Origin: Bacillota bacterium
Lineage (GTDB): Bacteria > Bacillota_C > Negativicutes > Sporomusales > Sporomusaceae
Assembly: GCA_023441125.1 (NCBI GenBank)
Contig: JAEZQV010000180.1
Span: 1 to 9,956, forward strand
DNA length: 9,956 bases
Direction of reading: 5' to 3'
The notes under the pieces are model-generated. The model was not told the DNA's origin, did not search any database, and saw nothing but the letters and a program-made list of their open reading frames with translations. Below, one piece after another: positions 6,874 to 9,956 of this stretch (position 1 is its first letter; the number at the start of each line of letters is the position of its first letter). Both the position numbers and the translations under genes were made by a program.

Positions 6874-7233
6874 TTACCAGTCGCCGCCGGATTTTGTCCG
6901 CACCCGTTTGGGCAGGGAGTTATATACCAAATCGTAAGAGTGATCGATGAAATGCCGGATTTCGTTTTCCGGAATCCGGCCGTCCAGCAGCACGGTGTTC
7001 CAATGGCGCTTATTCAGGTGATAGCCAGGCGTTACGCCCGGATATTGCTGACGTAATACCTCGGCATAGTCGGGATTGCATTTCAGCGACAGCGTATCCT
7101 GGCCGCCGCGCCGCCACAGCAGGGCGAATATTTTGCCGGCAACCTTGATCACAATGATATCAGGGCCGAACGGATAATCTTCCCAGGCTCCCGGCTTTGT
7201 CAAACAATAGGAATACAGAACTTTAGAATCCAC
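6874..7233 (-). CDS. MmcQ/YjbR family protein
   Basis: A 119-residue protein with the hallmarks of the MmcQ/YjbR family. It has an N-terminal YCLTKPGAWEDYPFGPDI, a central IFALLWRRGGQDTLSLKCNP, and the near C-terminal GYHLNKRHWNTVLLDG followed by a helix ending SYDLVYNSLPKR. The fold is of the CyaY-like type, and members are often described as possibly DNA-binding, but no biochemical role is settled. The start is a GTG at 7231-7233 on the minus strand, chosen because the protein begins at the usual family position and AAGGAG lies about 8 bases upstream. That ribosome site is part of a small hairpin (see 7234-7247). It converges on the ogt-like gene and diverges from the small basic ORF; nothing in its position reveals a partner. 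Confidence 0.88.
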   Translation of the reverse strand: MDSKVLYSYCLTKPGAWEDYPFGPDIIVIKVAGKIFALLWRRGGQDTLSLKCNPDYAEVLRQQYPGVTPGYHLNKRHWNTVLLDGRIPENEIRHFIDHSYDLVYNSLPKRVRTKSGGDW

Positions 7234-7247
7234 AAGGAGGTCTCCTT
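7234..7247 (-). promoter_or_regulatory. Hairpin overlapping the ribosome binding site of the MmcQ/YjbR gene
   Basis: On the minus strand AAGGA, the loop GACC and TCCTT form a 5-bp stem directly in front of the GTG start, and the 5' arm is the Shine-Dalgarno sequence itself. The structure could reduce initiation, but a 5-bp stem is weak and may be chance. Confidence 0.3.
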
Positions 7248-7348
7248 TCTTCCGCTACTGGCTTTTACCCCTGTTACGGTATGTATTCGCTGGCAGCGAC
7301 GCTGTTCCTTTTCCCCGGCAGGTACCCGCGCCGCCGGTCGCCGGCCAA

Positions 7349-7377
7349 TTGCATAATAAGGGCGGAGCGGCTATAAT
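7349..7377 (+). promoter_or_regulatory. Strong sigma-A promoter of the small basic ORF
   Basis: TTGCAT at 7349-7354 and a perfect TATAAT at 7372-7377 are separated by the ideal 17 bases. Transcription should start near 7384, almost at the ribosome site GAGGAGGTG (7386-7394), so the leader is very short. This is one of the best promoters in the window and argues that the short ORF is a real gene. Confidence 0.72.
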
Positions 7378-7401
7378 GATAGTAAGAGGAGGTGTTTCAC
7401 C

Positions 7402-7620
7402 ATGTCCAAAAGTAAAAAAATCATAAAATGTGGCACTATTAACCCCAATACCCTGAAGATTGCCGGCAAGCCCAACCGGGCCATGACCCCGGAAGTCAAG
7501 CTGGCTCCGGTCTGGACCGACCGGAAGAATGACTACCGCCGCCATAAGGAGAAACAAAAAGTCCGCCGTTATTCCGATGAATATGGAAACGGCGGACTTT
7601 TGCCACTCACCGGCAACTAA
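7402..7620 (+). CDS. Small highly basic protein of unknown family with an in-frame terminator hairpin
   Basis: 72 residues with 17 Lys/Arg against 6 Asp/Glu, no hydrophobic segment and no recognised domain. It starts MSKSKKIIKCG; the middle is KPNRAMTPEVKLAPVWTDRK and then the basic run DYRRHKEKQKVRRY. Such charge suggests RNA, ribosome or DNA contact. The gene has a consensus-like promoter and GAGGAGGTG at 7386-7394, 7 bases before the ATG, so it is very likely expressed. A perfect 14-bp inverted repeat at 7557-7601 lies wholly inside the frame. Its right arm encodes Asn63 to Leu67 and the stop follows five codons later. Transcripts ending at the hairpin would lack a stop codon, the layout known from the ribosome-rescue factors ArfA (E. 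coli) and BrfA (B. subtilis). I see no clear sequence homology to either, so the function stays open. Confidence 0.75.
   Translation: MSKSKKIIKCGTINPNTLKIAGKPNRAMTPEVKLAPVWTDRKNDYRRHKEKQKVRRYSDEYGNGGLLPLTGN
7557..7601 (+). terminator. Terminator-like hairpin inside the coding region of the small basic ORF
   Basis: AAAAGTCCGCCGTT (7557-7570) and AACGGCGGACTTTT (7588-7601) form a perfect 14-bp stem. An inner TCC/GGA pairing (7573-7575 with 7585-7587) lies past a two-base bulge. The plus-strand tail is TTTT then GCC, a short U-run. The minus-strand tail is TTTTTGTTTC, somewhat better, so it could act in both directions. It sits before the stop codon at 7618-7620. Intrinsic termination or RNase III cleavage are both possible on the plus strand. 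Confidence 0.65.
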
Positions 7621-7676
7621 AGAACAGGGAGTGTTTTGCGGAAAGCAGGAAATGTTATAATTTCCTCAGCGGTCAG

Positions 7677-7709
7677 CATCGAACAGGGGGACAGGGACCT
7701 TGTTCGATG
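7677..7709 (+). repeat. REP-like palindrome upstream of the RAYT gene
   Basis: CATCGAACA (7677-7685) and TGTTCGATG (7701-7709) form a perfect 9-bp stem. A G-T wobble and two G-C pairs extend it inward, leaving the 9-base loop GGACAGGGA. RAYT proteins are known to act on short palindromes of this sort flanking or near their genes. That it is the substrate of this transposase is inference. Confidence 0.55.
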
Positions 7710-7728
7710 AGCGGGGAAGTGGTATAAT
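7700..7728 (+). promoter_or_regulatory. Promoter of the RAYT gene, -35 inside the palindrome
   Basis: TTGTTC at 7700-7705 and TATAAT at 7723-7728 are spaced by 17 bases, with an extended -10 TG at 7720-7721. The -35 lies in the right arm of the palindrome 7677-7709. Transcription would start close to 7735, at the ribosome site itself. Confidence 0.6.
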
Positions 7729-7747
7729 CTCCTCAGAGGTGAAGATT

Positions 7748-8509
7748 GTGGCAAGAAAACCCAGGGAGAAAAGTAGCAGCGGCATCTATCATATCATTTT
7801 GCGCGGCATCAACCGGCAAAGTATCTTCGAGGATGAGGAAGACCAGCTCAAATTGCTGGAAGTTCTGGCAAAATGCAAAGAGATCAGCCAATGCAGGATT
7901 TTTGCCTACTGCTTAATGGATAATCACGTCCATATTCTGTTGCAGGAAGCCCGGGAATCGATTAGTATGACGATTCAGCGCGTCAGTTCCAGCTACGTAA
8001 TCTGGTATAACGGCAAACATGACCGCTGCGGGCATTTATTTCAGGAACGGTTTGTCAGTGAGCCCGTGGAATCAGACAGCTATTTCTTAACGGTGTTGCG
8101 CTATATTCACCAGAACCCGGTTCAGGCCAAACTGGTAAACGACGCAGCGGCGTATCCCTGGAGCAGTTACAGCGAGTATACCGATCCTGGCCGGCTCGTG
8201 GATACCTATTATGCCTTGACCCTGTTTGCTGCTAAAACCGATGAGGCCATCCGGCGGTTTGTGCAGTTTTCCAGTGAGCCTAACAACGATGTCTGTCTTG
8301 AAGTCCAGGATATCCGGGTCAAAATAAGCGACGAAAACCTCCGGCAAATGGTCAGGCAGCAATTTGGCCTGGAGGCGATAAAAATCTGCCAGGAAACAAA
8401 AGATAAACAAGATGAGATACTGCGGGCCATGAAAAGCGTTGACGGCGCCAGCATCCGCCAGATTGCGCGCATAACCGGTTTAGCAGCATCACGGGTTTGG
8501 AAAGCATAA
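7748..8509 (+). CDS. REP-associated tyrosine transposase (RAYT, Y1/IS200-like HUH family)
   Basis: A 253-residue single-strand DNA transposase of the Y1 HUH family. Visible marks are GIYHIILRGINRQSIFEDEE at the N-terminus, the HUH metal site His60-Val-His62 in MDNHVHILLQ, and GHLFQERFVSEPVESD. The motif YIHQNPVQA carries the likely nucleophile Tyr119. After residue 150 comes a C-terminal extension ending in a helix-turn-helix-like segment, SIRQIARITGLAASRVWKA, as in many Bacillota RAYTs, so the protein looks complete. I chose the GTG at 7748 because AGAGGTG (7734-7740) lies 7 bases upstream and MARKPREK is the usual start. An upstream in-frame TTG at 7700 lies inside the promoter. Such genes are usually single-copy domesticated transposases linked to REP sequences; no IS ends or target duplications are seen. 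Confidence 0.9.
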   Translation: MARKPREKSSSGIYHIILRGINRQSIFEDEEDQLKLLEVLAKCKEISQCRIFAYCLMDNHVHILLQEARESISMTIQRVSSSYVIWYNGKHDRCGHLFQERFVSEPVESDSYFLTVLRYIHQNPVQAKLVNDAAAYPWSSYSEYTDPGRLVDTYYALTLFAAKTDEAIRRFVQFSSEPNNDVCLEVQDIRVKISDENLRQMVRQQFGLEAIKICQETKDKQDEILRAMKSVDGASIRQIARITGLAASRVWKA

Positions 8510-8515
8510 GACTAT

Positions 8516-8560
8516 TTCCGTCGTTTTCGGAACATACGAAACATATCCTGTCGGGATATG
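8516..8560 (+). repeat. Two small adjacent hairpins after the RAYT gene
   Basis: TTCCG (8516-8520) pairs with CGGAA (8528-8532), and CATATCC (8542-8548) pairs with GGATATG (8554-8560) around TGTCG. Neither is followed by a T-run, so they are not good terminators. They may be remnants of the element's 3' end or chance; the following HAD gene has no separate promoter that I can identify. Confidence 0.35.
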
Positions 8561-8581
8561 CTGCCAGCAAGGAGAGACCAG

Positions 8582-9352
8582 ATGAAGAGCATTGTCTTTT
8601 TTGATGTAGATAACACCGTTGTTGACCGTGCCAGCAACCGTATTCCGCCGTCGGCCCTAAAGGGTATTCAAATGCTGAAACAACAGGGGACTGCAGTTGC
8701 GCTGGCGACCGGGCGGTCGCTTAAGATGCTGCAGGATGAAAATCTGCTGGGGCTTGCCGATATCATTATTTCTTCCAATGGCAGTCTGGCTACCTACAAA
8801 GGCTCGGTGATTTACCGCAATCCGATTGAGGCCGGTATCCTGAGCCAGGCGATGGCGGCCTTTGGCGATAAGATATCTTACATACTGCACACGCCTGATA
8901 AGTCGGTAGCATTCAACCAGGACAAATACATTGAGGAATTCCTGACAACTTTGCAGGTGAAACTCAGTCCGGCAGAAGATAAATTACAGGCGCAGGAAGA
9001 GATTTTTCAAATTAATGCGTTTTTTACCGCAGAGTACGATTACTTAAAAGACCAGCTTGCGTTTTTGCGGTTTATTCCGCTGAAAGAAATGCAACATGGC
9101 TATGATGTCTTTGCCGGAGATACCGGCAAAGGGGTGGCCGTGGGCGAGGTTCTTACCCGTCTGAAGCTTACCGGTTATAAGTCCTACTGCTTCGGCGACG
9201 GGTTAAATGACCTGGATATGTTTAAGCATGTGGAGGTAGCGATTGCGATGGGCAACGCTCACCCCGACCTGAAAGCGCATGCTGATTATGTGACCGCCAG
9301 TGTGGATCAGGACGGCCTTTACCAGGCGTTAGCCTTATATAAACTTATATAA
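8582..9352 (+). CDS. Cof-type HAD-IIB family phosphatase
   Basis: A 256-residue cytosolic haloacid-dehalogenase phosphatase. Motif I is FFDVDNTVVD with the nucleophile Asp8 and acid/base Asp10. Motif II lies in VALATGRS, motif III is the lysine of DTGKGVAVGEVL, and motif IV is FGDGLNDLDMF with Asp206 and Asp210 binding magnesium. The C2-type cap lies between motifs II and III. Family members hydrolyse sugar phosphates, flavin or pyridoxal phosphates with broad specificity; the substrate cannot be told. The start ATG at 8582 has AAGGAGAG at 8569-8576; an in-frame ATG at 8558 lies inside a hairpin and lacks a ribosome site. Motif I reads DVDNT where DLDGT is commoner in the family. It ends just before a bidirectional terminator. 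Confidence 0.92.
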   Translation: MKSIVFFDVDNTVVDRASNRIPPSALKGIQMLKQQGTAVALATGRSLKMLQDENLLGLADIIISSNGSLATYKGSVIYRNPIEAGILSQAMAAFGDKISYILHTPDKSVAFNQDKYIEEFLTTLQVKLSPAEDKLQAQEEIFQINAFFTAEYDYLKDQLAFLRFIPLKEMQHGYDVFAGDTGKGVAVGEVLTRLKLTGYKSYCFGDGLNDLDMFKHVEVAIAMGNAHPDLKAHADYVTASVDQDGLYQALALYKLI

Positions 9353-9375
9353 TCCCCGCGCTGCAGGCTGCAAAA

Positions 9376-9434
9376 AAATCCGCCGATTATTCCGTTTGCA
9401 GAGGAATTTGGCGGATTTCTATTTTTATTTTATC
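9376..9434 (+). terminator. Bidirectional intrinsic terminator between the convergent HAD and TIGR00725-type genes
   Basis: AAATCCGCC (9376-9384) pairs with GGCGGATTT (9410-9418), and an inner ATTCC (9389-9393) pairs with GGAAT (9403-9407) around the 9-base loop GTTTGCAGA. The plus-strand tail CTATTTTTATTTTATC follows. On the minus strand the hairpin ends in seven consecutive Ts (complement of 9372-9378). It therefore serves both genes. Confidence 0.85.
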
Positions 9435-9956
9435 AAGTGGCAGGCTGTTCTCCATCCGGCTTGTCTGTGTTACTATTTCCCGGCCCTGGCAGTTCGGCTG
9501 CCCGGTTCACGGCCAAAGCAACCGCCTCTTTGGCGGTATTGGCATAGTCAAGTTTTACCCATTTCCGTTCATCAAGATAAGAGCCGTCGTAGGCTGCGCC
9601 CCGCACTCTTGCCGCCCAGCCGCCGGAAGCTTCTACAATAACAACCGGCTTGCGGTTCAGGTAGGCGGCCGATAATTCGCCCAGCGTGCCGTTGCCGCCG
9701 GCAATCATAATCAGTACATCGGAAGAATGCACTAATATCAGGCTGCGGTAGTCATAGCTTAACCCGGTTGTTATCGGCACATCGATATAATTGTTGCCTG
9801 CGTCCCTGGCGTCGCCCGGCAAAATGCCTACAACCAAGCCGTTGGCCTGTTTGGCTCCGCGGGAAACTGCCCCCATTACCCCGTTGGTTCCGCCGGTGAA
9901 CAATATTGCGCCCTGCAGTGCGATTTCTTTACCAATTTCTTCGGCCAGGGCACTAG
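9433..9956 (-). CDS. TIGR00725/LOG-like Rossmann-fold nucleotide-binding protein, 3' part (5' end outside window)
   Basis: The frame runs open from the window edge to a TGA (complement of 9433-9435), giving 173 residues. Visible marks are an LFTGGTNGVMGAVSRGA phosphate-binding loop near the start, VVGILPGD, the segment YDYRSLILVHSSDVLIMIAG and the signature GGNGTLGEL. These place it in the SLOG superfamily near TIGR00725 proteins and the LOG (lysine decarboxylase-like) phosphoribohydrolases. TIGR00725 proteins have no settled reaction. Beyond the core there is a polar C-terminal tail, ELPGPGNSNTDKPDGEQPAT, which looks disordered. An internal TTG at 9901-9903 is not the start, because family sequence (AEEIGKEIALQGAI) continues upstream. 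It converges with the HAD gene and shares its terminator. Confidence 0.87.
   Translation of the reverse strand, partial: SALAEEIGKEIALQGAILFTGGTNGVMGAVSRGAKQANGLVVGILPGDARDAGNNYIDVPITTGLSYDYRSLILVHSSDVLIMIAGGNGTLGELSAAYLNRKPVVIVEASGGWAARVRGAAYDGSYLDERKWVKLDYANTAKEAVALAVNRAAELPGPGNSNTDKPDGEQPAT

Larger units (their letters stand above)
7648..7747 (+). repeat. Imperfect direct repeat of a promoter-containing 33-base unit
   Basis: The 33-base segments at 7648-7680 and 7715-7747 match at 25 of 33 positions. Both carry an extended -10 (TGTTATAAT at 7653-7661; TGGTATAAT at 7720-7728) followed by TCCTCAG. A further short match, GAACAGGGAG at 7622 and GAACAGGGGG at 7681, extends the relation upstream with an 8-base length difference. 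The second copy drives the transposase; the first looks like a decayed relative of the same upstream region. Confidence 0.6.

Noticed and set aside
7255..7557. Minus-strand 100-codon frame opposite the small basic ORF
   Set aside because: It covers the promoter and ribosome site of the small ORF and has low-complexity content without family marks.
7557..7601. CRISPR or attenuator interpretation of the inverted repeat
   Set aside because: There is a single copy inside an ORF, with no spaced direct repeats and no competing upstream stem; a terminator or RNase III hairpin fits better.
8516..8560. Terminator of the RAYT gene
   Set aside because: The two small stems have no T-run on either strand, so I list them only as hairpins.

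Overview
The window looks like chromosome from a Gram-positive-type bacterium of moderate GC content. Signs are strong AGGAGG-type ribosome sites, sigma-A promoters with perfect TATAAT boxes, several intrinsic terminators, and a gene mix typical of Bacillota. An anaerobic Negativicutes (Sporomusa-like) host is my best guess from protein flavour alone; this is inference, and no taxonomic marker is present.

Region 1 (1-4694, all plus strand) is a sugar-acid utilisation cluster. It holds the C-terminal part of a UxaA-family (altronate/galactarate) dehydratase, a zinc-dependent polyol/aldonate dehydrogenase, an ACS-type MFS anion transporter with its own promoter, and a LarA-like nickel-pincer-cofactor racemase/epimerase. 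A strong terminator closes the cluster. The likely logic is uptake of a sugar acid, epimerisation and/or oxidation of its hydroxyls, and dehydration to a keto-deoxy acid. The exact substrate cannot be read from the sequence.

Region 2 (4695-6856) is an alkylation-repair operon. An Ada-N/AraC/AlkA fusion is translationally coupled through an ATGA overlap to an Ogt-type O6-alkylguanine methyltransferase, so the parts of a classical Ada protein are rearranged over two genes. A convergent MmcQ/YjbR-family gene follows on the minus strand.

Region 3 (7255-8580) is the most unusual. A small, very basic 72-residue protein of unknown family has a strong promoter. A perfect 14-bp terminator-like hairpin lies inside its reading frame, just before the stop codon, which is the layout used by the ribosome-rescue factors ArfA and BrfA. 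Next comes a REP-associated tyrosine transposase (RAYT). Its -35 box lies in one arm of a REP-like palindrome, and its promoter region is partly duplicated upstream.

Region 4 (8581-9956) holds a Cof-type HAD phosphatase and, converging on it, the 3' part of a TIGR00725/LOG-type nucleotide-binding protein. The two share a bidirectional terminator. That terminator resembles the hairpin inside the small ORF of region 3.
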